Part shown: piece by piece, positions 33,883 through 45,824 of the stretch
Layout: every line of letters begins with the position of its first letter
How positions within the stretch are numbered: position 1 is the stretch's first letter
Source of the DNA: Delia radicum
Taxonomy: Eukaryota; Arthropoda; Insecta; Diptera; Anthomyiidae
Length of the DNA: 64,000 nt
Direction: 5' to 3'
Assembly (NCBI GenBank): GCA_021234595.1
Contig: CM037851.1
Span: forward strand, 188,412,486-188,476,485
Translations under genes and position numbers: made by a program
Notes under the pieces: generated by a model
Told to the model about the DNA's origin: nothing
Database searches by the model: none
The model's input: the letters and a program-made list of their open reading frames with translations, nothing else

Positions 33883-35053
33883 CAGAGCTTTAAAGAATAA
33901 AATTCTTCATTCGATTTATTCAGTCAGTTTTTACTCAAACGATTTAAAAATATCGCCAATATTGAAAAAATTGCCAAAATTGAAAAAATCGCTAAAATTG
34001 AAAAAATCTTAAAACAAAAACTTTAAAATTAATAAAAAAAAAATAGCAAAATTAAAAAAAAATCTCCAAATTTAAAAAAAAAAAACGCGAACATTTAAAG
34101 AAAATCGCCAAAAATTAAAAAAATCGCTAATATTTAAAAAAAATCTTAAAGAATTTGAAAAATCCCTAAAATTAAAAGAAAATCTGCAAAAATTAAAAAA
34201 AAAAATCGTTAAAATTTTGAACCGGTATTTTGGTTGAGTTTTGAACACCGGAGCAAATTTTTTTCCAGTAGCTCTTTTATTTTTTTGAGTTATGGACGGG
34301 TTTTATTTATTCATTTTTAAAAAGGTACATTGAAAACTAATGGAGCTGGAGAAAAATGGTTGCACCATTGTTCAAAACTTAACCCCATTACCTCTACAAC
34401 GATCCTAAATTTCGATTTGATTGGATGGATTCGTAAATCGCGTTTTTCTCGAAAAGTAAGCATCGCAGATAAAAAAGAGTATTTATTTGAAACATCGCCT
34501 ATGTTTCAGAAACTAACAGAGATAAATAAATGACACAGACAACTTTTTCCAATTTGAGCTATTTTTTTTTTTTTATCAATTATGGTGATTTTTTTTTTAA
34601 ATTTCGCGATTTTTTACTTCTGCCGTTTTTAAATTTTGAAGGTTTTTTCATTTTGTCGATGTTTTCACTTTTAGCAATTTTTCTCATTTTTGGCGATATT
34701 TATTATTTTTGGCGATTTGTTTTAGTTTTGGTGATTTTTCAATTTTTGGGGATTTTTTTCATTTTAACGATATTTTTTTCAATTTCAGCGTTTTTTTTTT
34801 CAATTCTGGCGGTGTTTTTCAGGTTCGCCGATTTTGGCAAATTATAAATCGATTGAGTAAAAAATAGATTGAATTCCCAATTCGCAACAATTGACTTCAA
34901 TAATTGATAATATCGAATTAGCTAAATTGATTGAATTCCCCACTAGTGAATTCCAAAGAATGAATTCTTTGAGATTGATTAAGAAAAAAATCATTCGGTT
35001 TAAAAAAATCCGATCTGATTTTTTCAAAATAGAATTCAATCTTTGAAGCTCTG
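33883..35053. mobile_element. Non-autonomous hAT-type element, 1171 bp, 8-bp TSD
   Basis: Ends CAGAGCTTTAAAGA and TCTTTGAAGCTCTG, flanked by TATATTTA on both sides (33875-33882, 35054-35061). The left arm is filled with irregular AAAATCGC..AAAATTGAAAAA repeats and the right arm with the mirror-image GGCGATTTTT repeats, so the whole folds back. The frames in it are products of the T-rich repeats. Confidence 0.85.
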
Positions 35054-35412
35054 TATATTTATATTATATTTATATTTTATATTTATTACTATACAACACA
35101 TTAATAAAACTCTTTCTAAAAATTAATTCTTTGTTTTATTTGAAACATTTTTTGGGTCTGTTTTTCTTTCTTACCGCAAGGTAAATATACGCATTTTTAG
35201 GGGGTTCTTACGCATATAAAAATGTATTTTTACGCATTTTATCCGTATTTTTACAAGTAAAGCATGTTTTTTTACTCAAAAATTCAGTGAAATTATTCCT
35301 TTATTTCTAAATTTAATTATATTTTTACGCACTTGCATAGTACATTTACACGATTTTTGTTGACCAACTTACACGTAATGAGTGTTTTTTTTTTCATTTA
35401 CACACATAGAGT

Positions 35413-35468
35413 AAATTTACCCAACTTATAGTAGGAGTATAGTTTCCTACTATAAGTTGGGTAAATTT
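35413..35468. repeat. Perfect 24-bp inverted repeat, 8-nt loop
   Basis: AAATTTACCCAACTTATAGT... at 35413-35436 pairs without mismatch with 35445-35468. The loop is GTATAGTT. No element ends around it are evident. Confidence 0.9.
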
Positions 35469-35671
35469 CAAGAGAAATTAATTAGAGTGTAGCCGTTTAT
35501 ATTGCTTTCTAAAGAGAGTAAATCTCCTAATGATTTCAAAACAAAATATTGATTTTAGCTACAATTAATGTATATTTTTAACAATCTAACAATTTTGTAT
35601 AGGAAGAAGTCAGCGTATATTATTTTTCGTTATAAAAACTCTCAGAATTTGCGAGTTTTTCTACACTTAGG

Positions 35672-35965
35672 AAATTATGTTGGTAAAGACGACTGCAATT
35701 GTAGTCAAAAACAAATAAAATTTCATTTAAAGAAAGGACGACTTACATTTCATTAAATTCAACTAACATTGTTTTTTAATGTTCAAAAAATGACTAACAA
35801 TTGTAGTAAAAATGAACCACATGGTAGTAAAAAATAAACAAACATTTTTTTTTTTTTTTTTTTTTAAATAACAAAAAACAACTGTAAAAAATGAATGTAA
35901 AATCATAAAACAGTCATTTGATGTGAGTTGTTTTTTTAAATGGACTACAAGATTAGTTAAAAATT
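35672..35965 (+). repeat. Dispersed repeat, partner of 6451-6745
   Basis: Direct copy of the repeat at 6451-6745, here with a longer T-run near 35850. Confidence 0.7.
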
Positions 35966-36299
35966 TTATTTGTTCTACAAATGACTTACATTTACCTTAA
36001 AAATAAAGAAATTGTATTGCAACCTAAACAACTACATATTTTTAAAGCAGAAGTTCCCTGAGTGTATTAAAAAATGTCGAAATATTTGTTCAATAGCAAT
36101 AAATATACACTATTTGTATAATATATACATGAGGAAAACAATATAGAATTTGAAAATATTTTCTTTAAATTATAGGAAAAAAAATATTTTTTTAATGTTA
36201 AAAAATTGTTGAATCCAAGAATTTCAACAAAATCTCGAAATTAAAAATCTTTGATCAATTCCGATTAAGAAATGAATATAATGAAAACAATAATGTATC

Positions 36300-36430
36300 A
36301 AATATTTTTAAATTGTGATATTTATTTAAGATAATTTTAAAAGATATTTTAAAAGAAAATTTTCTAGTTGATATTAAAATTTTGTTTACGATGTTATGAA
36401 TTTCAAAACAAAAACGTCACTTTTACACAA
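36300..36430 (+). repeat. Dispersed repeat, partner of 17100-17245
   Basis: Same order of motifs as at 17100-17245, moderately diverged. Confidence 0.65.
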
Positions 36431-36500
36431 AAATATATTAATTTTATTTTGCCAATCCAATTATATATTGCCCACCCAATAACGTGTGGTATAACATAAC

Positions 36501-36620
36501 AGCAAAAAATACTGCTTCTGTGGAAGCAGTTTCGTACGGGAGATTTAAGACTAAGGCTTTTTGAATAGAATTGATAAATGCCATGATTTTTGGTCGAGTT
36601 ATCTCGCCTATCAGCACTGG
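36501..36620 (+). mobile_element. Possible end of a CAGYAAAAA palindromic element
   Basis: CAGCAAAAAATACTGCTTC..GGAAGCAG, then GATAAATGCCATGATTTTT, resembles the left end of the element at 10144. The other end was not found; the mariner at 37067 may lie inside it. The ORF at 36403-36810 overlapping this is not supported as a gene. Confidence 0.35.
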
Positions 36621-37066
36621 TTTTAAACACGAAATGTCGCGAATTCGTCGGCTTTTGCTTAGCGCTTCTTCTTATCAAAAAAAAATTTTGACAAATCATG
36701 CCATCTCGGAATAGCATCCATTTGTGTAATGAGTAGTGAATTGCCCTTAACGGATATATCCCGGGACTGGTTAAAATAGACCATATTATGGCACTAGTAT
36801 TCTTTGTCATTGATGTGGGTTAAATTATGTTTGCTAAATTAATTGAACTGGTCCTCTGATCGATGAAAAGGAGTTATAGCACTTAACAAGCTTTGTCAGC
36901 CTTATTTCGCTATGTTTTTAAAAAGGGTTTTAATCTAATTTTTACAGCTAAATCTAGTATTTTCTGAGAAGTATTTGTATTTACTTTTCGAATTCCAAAA
37001 AAAAATTTTAATAAAAACACAAACGATTTCAAATACTACTAGCTTTTAATTATGGTGAGTTATATA

Positions 37067-37996
37067 CAAGGTGGCGCAAAAATAACCTTCCGATGTTTTT
37101 TGGCTGTAATTAAAAAAAAAATGAAAAACTTTGATTCTTCTTGTGGATTATTTTTATTTTGTATTTTAATTTTTTTTACATCAAGTCGAGAATATGATGT
37201 CATGTAAATGGCCGCCGCCACAGTTGATTGTCATTTGAGCGCTTTTTATGGCATTTTCCATCACTTTGGCCAAAACTTCCGGCGATAAGTTCTCACATTC
37301 TTGACGGATAATGTCTTTAAGAGCTGCAAGAGTCTGAGGCTTGTTGACATAAACCCGCGACTTCAAAAAGCCCCACAAAAAGAAGTCTGGAGCGGTCAAA
37401 TCAGGCGATCTTGCTGGCCAGTGCAAATCGCCAAAACGGGAGATTAGGCGCCCGGGAAATGCATCCTTCAGCATATCGGTTGTGGCACGTGCAGTGTGTG
37501 CCGTTGCACCGTCCTGTTGGAACCACATGTTTTCCAATCCCAATTCATCAAGTTGCGGCAAAAAGAACTCGTTGATCATTGCTCTGTAGCGCTCACCATT
37601 CACAGTAACCGTTTGGCCCGCGACGTCTTTGAAGAAAAAAGGTCCGATGACTCCTCCAGCGAAAACAGCACACCATACAGTGACTTTGAGCGGGTGTAAT
37701 GGCTCTTCGTGGGTTACACGCGGATTTTCAGTGCCCCAGAAGCGTAAATTTTGCTTATTTACGTACCCGCTAAGATGGAAATGGGCCTCATCACTCATGA
37801 TTATTTTTGATGAAAAATCATCTTCCTCTGGTAGTCACCAATATTCCGCGTTCTGGAGCAGTGTAGCGTAACATTGTTTATTAACGTGTATTTCGCATGT
37901 GTTTACTACACAAATGTCAAAACAGAACTGACATTAGGGGCCAATCGCAAAATTTATAGCATTTTCTGATAGGAGGATTACTTTTGCGCCACCTTG
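37067..37996 (-). mobile_element. Mariner element with N-terminal deletion
   Basis: Ends CAAGGTGGCGCAAAAATAA and TTACTTTTGCGCCACCTTG, flanked by TA (37065-37066, 37997-37998). At 930 bp it is several hundred bases shorter than a full mariner because the DNA-binding half is missing. Confidence 0.9.
37181..37798 (-). pseudogene. DD41D (rosa-like) mariner transposase, catalytic domain only
   Basis: The frame is open for 205 codons and holds the whole catalytic domain: first Asp in MSDEAHFHLSGYVNK, second in WFQQDGATAHTAR, third in RSPDLTAPDFFLWG. Exactly 41 residues separate the second and third Asp, the spacing of the DD41D rosa group. The stretch just upstream (DDFSSKII before the Met) is still in frame, but the two helix-turn-helix motifs are gone; upstream sequence is only the 3'-most coding remnant and the right end. 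The protein could not bind the ends, so the copy is non-autonomous although its catalytic residues are intact. Confidence 0.9.
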
Positions 37997-37999
37997 TAT

Positions 38000-39137
38000 A
38001 TATCCCGGGTATATTCATTCAAGAACATACACCGGGACAGGTTAAACCAATATCTATTGCATAACTGTTCGTTTTTTAAGTTTTGTATTTACGGGCAGCA
38101 CTGGACTTCAACTATATTTTGATGTTGTAGTGTATGTTGTTGAATTATTTGTTTTGTTTTTCTTTTGAATTTAAACATCCACACACAAACGATTGCCACC
38201 CGCGAGTAGAATTGGATGAGAAGGTAACGCGCTAGCTTTGTAAGCAGGAGGTTATGTGATTAAAATATATTTTCAGACATATCACTTAACACGTTCCAGG
38301 TGCCCGAAATGCCCAAATGTGTCACCTCCTATAACAACTCCATGTTAAAGTGATATGTTCTTTTCATATCGAAAGTTTGATCCCGGACGTGTCACCGCTA
38401 CCTTGTGACATAACCTGCGTGTCGTCCAGGACATGTCCCTTTGCCCGGGGGATATTATAAAGCATAAGAAATATTTAAATGCATGCACTTGTTTCGAGCA
38501 CCTAAATGTCATGAATTCCACATTTTTACTTTGTGTTTTTTGTTCTCTTAAAAAATTTTGACAAATCGTTCGATCAACATTTTTGTAATCCAAGTTTTAA
38601 CAAATTTTAATCAAAATTCGTTAAAATAATAAGTAAGAGTTGAAAACTTATTGCTCTTTTCATTACTTTTTGAAAATCACAAAATTTGCTTATAAGAATT
38701 GTTCGACTGTTTTAATTAAAGAAAGTATGTAATCGGTACGAAGTTTATTGTTATCCAAATAATTTTTCAAATTTTCAACCGATTTCCAACTAACTTATTC
38801 TGTGTGTGTACATATCGCAAACATTAAGATATGTTAATGACTTTGGCTTTTTTTAAAAAACAATGCTCTTTTTTTTGGGTCAAATGTGTCCATGTTTAGT
38901 TACCATATAACGGTGTCACCCAGCAGGTCCAAATTTTAATATATTTCGATGAAATTTGGCACACTGACTTACGTCGAGTATTGGTTATAACAATCACAAG
39001 TGACCATATAACGGTCGTATACACATAAAAAAAATTTTGAATTTGGATACTTTTCCATAAATGGTCATAATTTTGGTATTTATCCATAGATTTTATTAAA
39101 AAATTACTTTGTTCGTTGTTAAAGTACTACGTAAATA
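38000..39137. other. No gene seen
   Basis: Moderately GC-rich patches with short inverted motifs (ACATATCACTTAACA / TGTTAAAGTGATATGT around 38277-38355). The ORFs here lack recognisable similarity. Confidence 0.4.
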
Positions 39138-39366
39138 AAGGGTCCGCCAAATAACTTTTTTGTTTTGAAAATGCTATAAAAAAAACTACTGAATATTTTT
39201 TCGTGTAGGATACTGCATGATCAGCCGAGGCAGCCATTTGAATGAAATTATTTTCCATTATTAACCGGAAGGATTGTACTATCAAATAAAAAAAGAAATT
39301 TGAGAAAATATTCAGTAGTTTTTTTTATAGCATTTTCAAAAAAAAAAAGTTATTTGGCGGACCCTT
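39138..39366. mobile_element. Tc1/mariner-type MITE, 229 bp
   Basis: Arms of about 65 bp starting AAGGGTCCGCCAAATAACTT and mirrored at the right, flanked by TA. The central loop of about 95 bp is unique. Arms match nearly perfectly, including the CTACTGAATATTTT stretch, so the copy is young. Confidence 0.9.
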
Positions 39367-40468
39367 TATGAGGAAAAAAGGTTTTTGCATGTAATTTCAT
39401 TCTATAACTAATGAACTGATTTAAAAACAGTAGTGAAGAGTTATGTTGCACATTGAATAATTTTTATTTTGCAATTTGACTGACTAAAGTAGCTTTTTCT
39501 TAAATTCAGATATTGTCAAGTTACTCTAAAATTAAAAAAAAATATTTAAAAAACTATACATTAGCCTCCTGTATTAAAAATGAAAGCATTGTTTCAGATT
39601 CCAAAAAAAAAAAAAAATGTGTGTTAAAAACATACACATATTTTTATTTATGGCTGAGTGTGAGTTTTTATTGATTTATATCCTTAAGCTTAATATGAAA
39701 CAATAAGGATTTTTTTATACTTTTGAAAAATACAGTATATGAGCACTAAACTGGCCCACGCTTGTATTGAAAAATAAAACTATATTCCGATTTGTTTCCC
39801 ACAAGCTTGCTTTTGTTACTTTTATACGTATATACCAAAAATTGGCACAATCATTTAGAGATCGTTATGAAATGCGACTATTAGGTTTCGTCTCTTAACA
39901 TATTACGTGCAAATTCTAGTGTTTCAGCGATATTGTATTTGTTTATATATTTCTTTCTGTGTGTTTTTTTTTTACAGTGTATTTATATAATTCGGTCATT
40001 GTAAATACTATTCTCATTCTCTTCTGTGATGTTAACTAGCTCTAAATTTATGAAAATTGAAATAAACCCATCACTCTCTAAAAACAATGTATTCTGAAGG
40101 CAGAATTAAAAAAATTAATAATAATTAAAAATATTGTTAATTCAAGGGTACTTATTTCCGATGAATTTAGACTTAGTAGTTTGGCCTCCTAAATTTGAAT
40201 CTGAAATCAAAAACTTTACACTGTCTCGCCTTTCCAACTTATGGACCATTCTTTTTTAACCCTCTCACCCTGGCCAAAATCGTATATTGGTAAATTTTGC
40301 GGAGATTTCTTTAAAATCTTATATATTTTCTATGGACTTGAATCTTGTATCAATTTAACTCTGTTTTGAGTCAAACTGTTGGGGGAAATGTGCAAGGGAA
40401 TTTTGGAATTTTTGGGGTCTCAAAAATTATCTTTATTTTGAAATTGCACTGACAAACATTCAGATTTA
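39367..40468. other. No gene seen
   Basis: AT-rich sequence with no element ends and no supported frame. Confidence 0.5.
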
Positions 40469-42838
40469 TTATATATTTTTATTTTTTATTTATTTATTTA
40501 TTTGGTACACAGTGCAACAAGAACGAGTCTTTTATAGCACTGTACATATAATTTTAATCACAAATGTAGCATATAAAAAGTTTGACTAATATAAAAGATT
40601 AATATACAATTAGGCAAAATACAGTAGGCAACAAATAAATAATTTTATAAAACCGTTCTTGATGACTTAAAGAAAATACTAAATTTAAAAAAATTAAAAA
40701 AACAATAATATTAAAAAAAAAATAAAATAGTTTAATTAAAAAAGTTAAGAAAAATGCTTAAATATTTCGCGTTTAAAGTGCTTAGCATTGCTTGTTGCTT
40801 GGATATTGTGGGGTAGTCGGTTCCAGAGCCGAATGGAGCTTATAAAAAAATGTCTTTCAGATATCTGATTACGATATCGAAAACTGTTTATCTTTTTTCC
40901 TCTATTTGATCTAGAGAAGATAAGACGATTGTATAAATAGCCTGGTTGTTTTGAATAGATAGTTTTATGTAAGAAAATTAGACAGCGGCATTTTAACAGG
41001 TTATCAAAAGATATGTTGTATAACTGCTTTGCATAACGAGAAATTCTTGAGAACCGCTTAATACCAAAAACGTATCTGGCGATATTATTGAAAGTAACGT
41101 TAAGTTTTTTCTGACTTGCCGAATCACAGCTTGAAAAAAGTTCACACCCATACAACGGTGTTGGCATTAGATATGTTTTTGCCAATAACATACGTATTTC
41201 AAACGGAGTGTAATATTGCGTCATCCATAGATTGCGTAGCATAGAGAACGTTCTACCACATATTGCATTAATGTGGTTAGACCAGTCAAGTTTAGAATTA
41301 AATATAACACTAAGATTTTTAGCTGATTCCACTATTTCTATACTCGAATTGTTTATTTGGATTGGCGGAAAAGATGTGGGGATCAGTTTGCTCTTACCAA
41401 TTACCATAGCTTTAGTTTTCCTAGCGTTTAAGCAAAGACCATTCCTTGAAGCCCATGAGTTTATTCTGTCTAGGTCCTGGTTTAGCTTACTAATGCATTC
41501 TGTGGTATCGGATGGTTGGCAACTGATATACAGTTGTACGTCATCCGCATGCATTTGTATTCCACAGTGTTTAAGTTGAGAAGGTAAATCATTTGAGTAT
41601 ATGGAATATAAAAGTGGACCAAGTATAGAACCCTGTGGTACCCCTCTCGATACTAAACAACTATTTGATTTGTCATTACCATAGTAAACTGCCTGGGATC
41701 CATCTTGTAAATATGAATATATTAATTTTACCGCAGTTGGTGAAAAATTGCACATATGTTTAAGTTTAAGGCAAAGAATAGAGTGTTCCACAGTGTCAAA
41801 CGCCTTTGAGTGATCCAGTAAAACTAGAAAACATATTCTTTTCTCATCAACATTAATTCTTAATTCCTCAGAGACCTCTAATAAAGCAGAAACACAACTA
41901 TGTAGTGGTCTAAAGCCAGATTGTTTATCAGTAAGCAAGGAGTTATCGTGTAGATATTTACTTATCTGTGAATGAAGTAAGCGTTCAAAGACTTTTGACA
42001 AGTATGGCAAGATTGCAATTGGCCGATATTCATGATTAGATTTTGGTGTGGGAATAATTTTTGCATGTTTCCACATATAAGGGAATGTGGATGTTGTTAA
42101 AATTGTGTTAAACAGATGAGTTATATGAGGCAGAATGAATGGTAGAATTAGCTTTATGAATTTTGGGTGAATTCCGTCATGACCAGCAGATTCAGACTTA
42201 ATACTCAAAATAGATTCAAGAACATCTTCCTGTGTAGTAGCTTTAGAGTCAAAGCCGTGTAATATTTGATTTTCGGAATTGTTACTGTCACTGATATTAA
42301 TGTTATTTGGCGCAGGAGTATTAATATTATGTGTGCTATGGTGGGCAAAAATTTCTGTGTAAAAATTAGTATCAGGAGTTGGCATTGGTATATTTATAAA
42401 TGATTGATTAAGTTGATTGACATCTATACGTTCTTTGGCATAATTTTTTTCTTGGTGTATAATTCCCATGTTACGAATTGATTTCCATTTCTTTTTCGAA
42501 CTAACTGCAGATTTAAAATGCTCTTCATAGAATTTTGACTTGGCAATCTTTACTTGCATGTTTACTCTATTTCTCAAGGACTTAAAAGTTTGATGAAGCT
42601 CCGTAGTTTTAAACCTTTTCCATCTCCCATAGGCATGATTTCTTTCAGTGATTAGTAACTTTATTTCATTTGAAAACCAAGGGTGTTCATATCGAATGCG
42701 GTTTGTTTTGATTATAATGTATTTGTTATAAAGTAAGTCCATATTGTTGTGTAGAAAATTGACTTGATCATCTACATTTGGCATAAAATTAAATATTGTT
42801 GACATATTAAAAGCATGTTAATAACATAGACTTTAATA
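40469..42838 (-). mobile_element. 5'-truncated LINE with TAAA-type tail
   Basis: A minus-strand element: reverse transcriptase frame (42805 to 40745), a 3' untranslated region of about 250 bp, and a tail of AAATAAATAAATAAAAAAT at about 40500-40470. The endonuclease-coding half expected upstream of 42805 is absent: a stop lies five codons before the ATG and the sequence is not recognisable beyond about 42840. Confidence 0.75.
40745..42805 (-). CDS. Non-LTR retrotransposon reverse transcriptase, 686 aa, open
   Basis: Residues 1-200 are the linker upstream of the polymerase (PWFSNEIKLLITERNHAYGRW is the usual pre-RT helix). The reverse transcriptase spans about 200-510: AGHDGIHPKFIK, HEYRPIAILPYLSKVFE, motif A LLDHSKAFDTVEH (Asp about 331), GVPQGSILGPLLYSIYSND, and the catalytic MHADDVQLY (about 419-426), where H replaces the usual F/Y before ADD. 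The thumb and C-terminal part end with SIRLWNRLPHNIQ. A full ORF2 would be roughly 900-1000 residues with an N-terminal endonuclease, so this is a truncated insertion rather than a working element. It is the longest open frame in the window and has no internal stop. Clade: jockey/I/CR1 group, not resolved. Confidence 0.85.
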   Translation of the reverse strand: MSTIFNFMPNVDDQVNFLHNNMDLLYNKYIIIKTNRIRYEHPWFSNEIKLLITERNHAYGRWKRFKTTELHQTFKSLRNRVNMQVKIAKSKFYEEHFKSAVSSKKKWKSIRNMGIIHQEKNYAKERIDVNQLNQSFINIPMPTPDTNFYTEIFAHHSTHNINTPAPNNINISDSNNSENQILHGFDSKATTQEDVLESILSIKSESAGHDGIHPKFIKLILPFILPHITHLFNTILTTSTFPYMWKHAKIIPTPKSNHEYRPIAILPYLSKVFERLLHSQISKYLHDNSLLTDKQSGFRPLHSCVSALLEVSEELRINVDEKRICFLVLLDHSKAFDTVEHSILCLKLKHMCNFSPTAVKLIYSYLQDGSQAVYYGNDKSNSCLVSRGVPQGSILGPLLYSIYSNDLPSQLKHCGIQMHADDVQLYISCQPSDTTECISKLNQDLDRINSWASRNGLCLNARKTKAMVIGKSKLIPTSFPPIQINNSSIEIVESAKNLSVIFNSKLDWSNHINAICGRTFSMLRNLWMTQYYTPFEIRMLLAKTYLMPTPLYGCELFSSCDSASQKKLNVTFNNIARYVFGIKRFSRISRYAKQLYNISFDNLLKCRCLIFLHKTIYSKQPGYLYNRLIFSRSNRGKKINSFRYRNQISERHFFISSIRLWNRLPHNIQATSNAKHFKREIFKHFS

Positions 42839-43921
42839 AATAAAACGAGGTTTCAAACTTGGGAATCCATTTAGTACGTTCCCAAATATATGGAAAATAT
42901 ACCACAGTTTTGAACCATATTTTTTTAAGAATATTAGGCCTATATTTCGGGTATATTGTTTAATTTACTTCAGATTTGTGTTTTTAAGCTAAATGGTTGC
43001 AGGCAGGTGTCAATTGATCCAAAGGGTGGTTATTTATAATTTTATTGCAAATAAAATGTTTATATTACAATGCAAACAAAATGTTTTCAATTATGGATTT
43101 TTGCAATACGTTAATATCGAAATGAAAAAATAAATGGCAAAAATTAGAAACTAGATTTACATAATTCTGTTAATAACGCTATAACTTCGAGGATTAAAAA
43201 AACAATTATATTATGTTCAATATTATTTCAAAAATATTTAAAATATTTATTTATCTTCTTGTTACTAGCTTTTTGAATTTTGGAGGTCCTTGTAGTCCTT
43301 TTTATGCAAACTAATTGTTAGGGGATGCGGGGAAATTAAAAGCAAGATCGTTTCGTTATAAGGTTATGATAGAACTGAACTTTATTTACAATTTTATTTC
43401 TACTTATATACTAAAATATTTTACTTAGAATCTATTTAAATCTATCATTTTTCCACGCTGCAATGCGTGGGACAATGTTTTCTTTTTATAGATAAGAAAA
43501 GGTTATCAAACAATTCTCTGTTCTTTACTACCTAATTTACACTATACAATTTTGAACACATGCTGAGTGTACAAGTAAAGCAAGAAAAAAGGCTGTGACC
43601 TGATCATGAGTTTTAAACACTGCGTTGATAACAATGCATGAGGTTAACAAACATAACAAATCTAATATAATACAAAGAGTCATATTAAATGCCCAAATTT
43701 ATTACATTACAATTCTTATCTGTTTACAATTAAATATTTTTATACATATACTATTTTGCCTGTTCAAGAAGTGAACACTAATGCTATTTTGTCCTTATGA
43801 GGCTAGGCTTATTATCTTTTGCTACTCTTGCATTATTTATTTTTTATTTATATTTTATTTATTTTTTTTTTTATAAAAATTATAAATATAGGGAATTTTG
43901 ACCCATTTCGTCAACTTATTC
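42839..43921. other. No gene seen
   Basis: AT-rich, no supported coding frame or element ends. Confidence 0.5.
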
Positions 43922-44235
43922 CCAGTAAAATAGTAAAATCCAACTAACTGGTTGCAGAACAACTTATACTGTATTGTAACAGGTTCTAATTTCTGTTCTG
44001 CAACTGGTTTTTTTTAATTGGAGTTTGTCCTATTTGCAATAAGTTATTTATCTCCAAACAAGAACAGGTTGCTAGAACCGGTTCTAAAACCAGTTATAGA
44101 ACTGGTCCTGGGATAGTGACACCTTACATTTTGACTCCCAGGAACCTGCTTTAGAACCGGTTCCATATAAACGGTGGTAAACGAAGTTGTTCTAGAACAG
44201 GTTCAGAGGTAATCTGTTCTAAAATATTTTGCTGG
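43922..44235. mobile_element. Palindromic MITE with CCAGYAAAATA ends
   Basis: Left CCAGTAAAATAG and right TATTTTGCTGG. The interior repeats AGAACCGGTTCTA-like palindromes many times (GAACAGGTT, AGAACCGGTT, GTTCTAGAAC). End type resembles the elements at 10144 and 21933. No clear TSD. Confidence 0.65.
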
Positions 44236-45824
44236 ATTTGATCGTGTCGCAAGGTCTTCCCATCATCGAACAATGAAAATAATTCGACCATTTCGAACTT
44301 CATGGTCCGATAACAGTTGAATTTATAATAGGCATATGTAAAGTAATATCGAGTTTAAGTTTCGATGTTGAACCTCCCAGACTCTCCGGGCGCGGCAATA
44401 TGGGTCTCCAAAGTTGGGTACTTTTTGCATAACAAATTTTGAATGCTCGCCATTTTTTTGCTTCTCATCCGATTTTCAAAGAATTAACATATTTGTAATT
44501 TGGTAGTGCCAAATGTTATTGCGATCGGAAGACTAAATATGATAAATCCGAATTATTTCCAAAAAATGTTTGATTTATCTCACTGTGCGTCGTATGATTT
44601 TGAAATTTATACAATGTATGTCAAATGACGCCCTTTCCATTAATTGTTGAGCACAATCTGCTAATTTCAACAAGTGATTAAAATGGACTGCCCTACGTTT
44701 TAGCGAAACTCTATCATGTTGCGTAAGGCGTAAATATAAGTCCAGCTCAAGCTAGTACAACATTTTTGTTTCGACGCATGTAGCGAAGTCCATTTTAATC
44801 TTGACTACGCAGTTAAGGATTTATATTAGAAACTGTTGTTGTAATATATGTCCTGGGAATTCTAAGGAAGTCATTTCCGGAACCACTTTTTTTCCATCCG
44901 GCAATCCCAAGAAAATTGTATTGTAACTTTCTGGGATTTCTTTTAACTCTTTTTAAAAATGTTAGCTAATTGATACTAAAAACTTTTTATATTCAACTCT
45001 TATTTAGTTAGGAAGTAGAAGTAAAAAAGTTACGTAGCATTCTTGTAATGAATAAAAAGAGTTTAGAACTTGTTTTTTATATTTTTCTTGTACATAGACT
45101 TAAATGGAAAGTATAGAAATACAAAATTTATATTTTGTACAGAATTGTTTGCGATATTACTTGACAAAAGTTTCAATGTAAAGAAAAAAAAATAAAAATA
45201 TTTTAACACATTTAATTGCCTACAGATACGTTTTATTAGTTACTTTACGAACAGACTAATAAAGTCTTTGAAATCATCAACTTATTTTTAAAATAAACAT
45301 TTCATGTAAATGGTTTTTACAACAAAATACCTTTAGAATGCCTCAAACCCCTACTCAAACTAATCTAAGATTTCTTTTCTTTACCACATTTTACAAAATT
45401 CGAAGAGTAAAACTTGAAGAACTTCATTTCTGTTTAGTTCCCAATGGAAAAAAATTATATGTGGCAACATCAAATTATATATAAGTTAGATATGCAATGA
45501 TATAAAATTTGAATCGAAAAATGAGAACATATAATTGTATCTAAAACATATCAAATTATATTGTATTCGATGCAATCGTATAGAATTAGAACGAACTCAA
45601 TGCAATTAGATTTAAATTTATACGATTTGATGTATATTAGACACAATTTAATCCGAATTTTGTCCCCATCCAAATTGTTGGGTATTATATATAATTGTAT
45701 CGAAATAGTTATAATTTAATATTATGGGATAAGAGCTGATAAAAACAGTTCCTTATTTTCTCAACAATTGTATCAAATATGTATATGTAATATATGTAAT
45801 TTGAAACGACTTTTTCTAATTATA
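44236..45824. other. No gene seen
   Basis: 44236-44860 is less AT-rich but contains no recognisable frame. From about 45440, irregular AATTATATA/TTGTATC repeats begin that resemble 47450-47710 and 62770-63060, probably parts of an AT-rich repeat family whose ends (CCCAATGGAAAAAA at 45440, TTTTTTACTTGGG at 47707) I cannot confirm. Confidence 0.4.

Noticed and set aside
34530..34847. 105-codon Phe/Leu-rich frame resembling a membrane protein
   Set aside because: Produced by T-rich GGCGATTTTT repeats in one arm of a non-coding hAT-type element.
36403..36810. 135-codon minus-strand frame
   Set aside because: No recognisable motif, overlaps a dispersed repeat and a possible palindromic element end; likely chance.
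41232..41579. 115-codon plus-strand frame
   Set aside because: Antisense shadow of the LINE reverse transcriptase.
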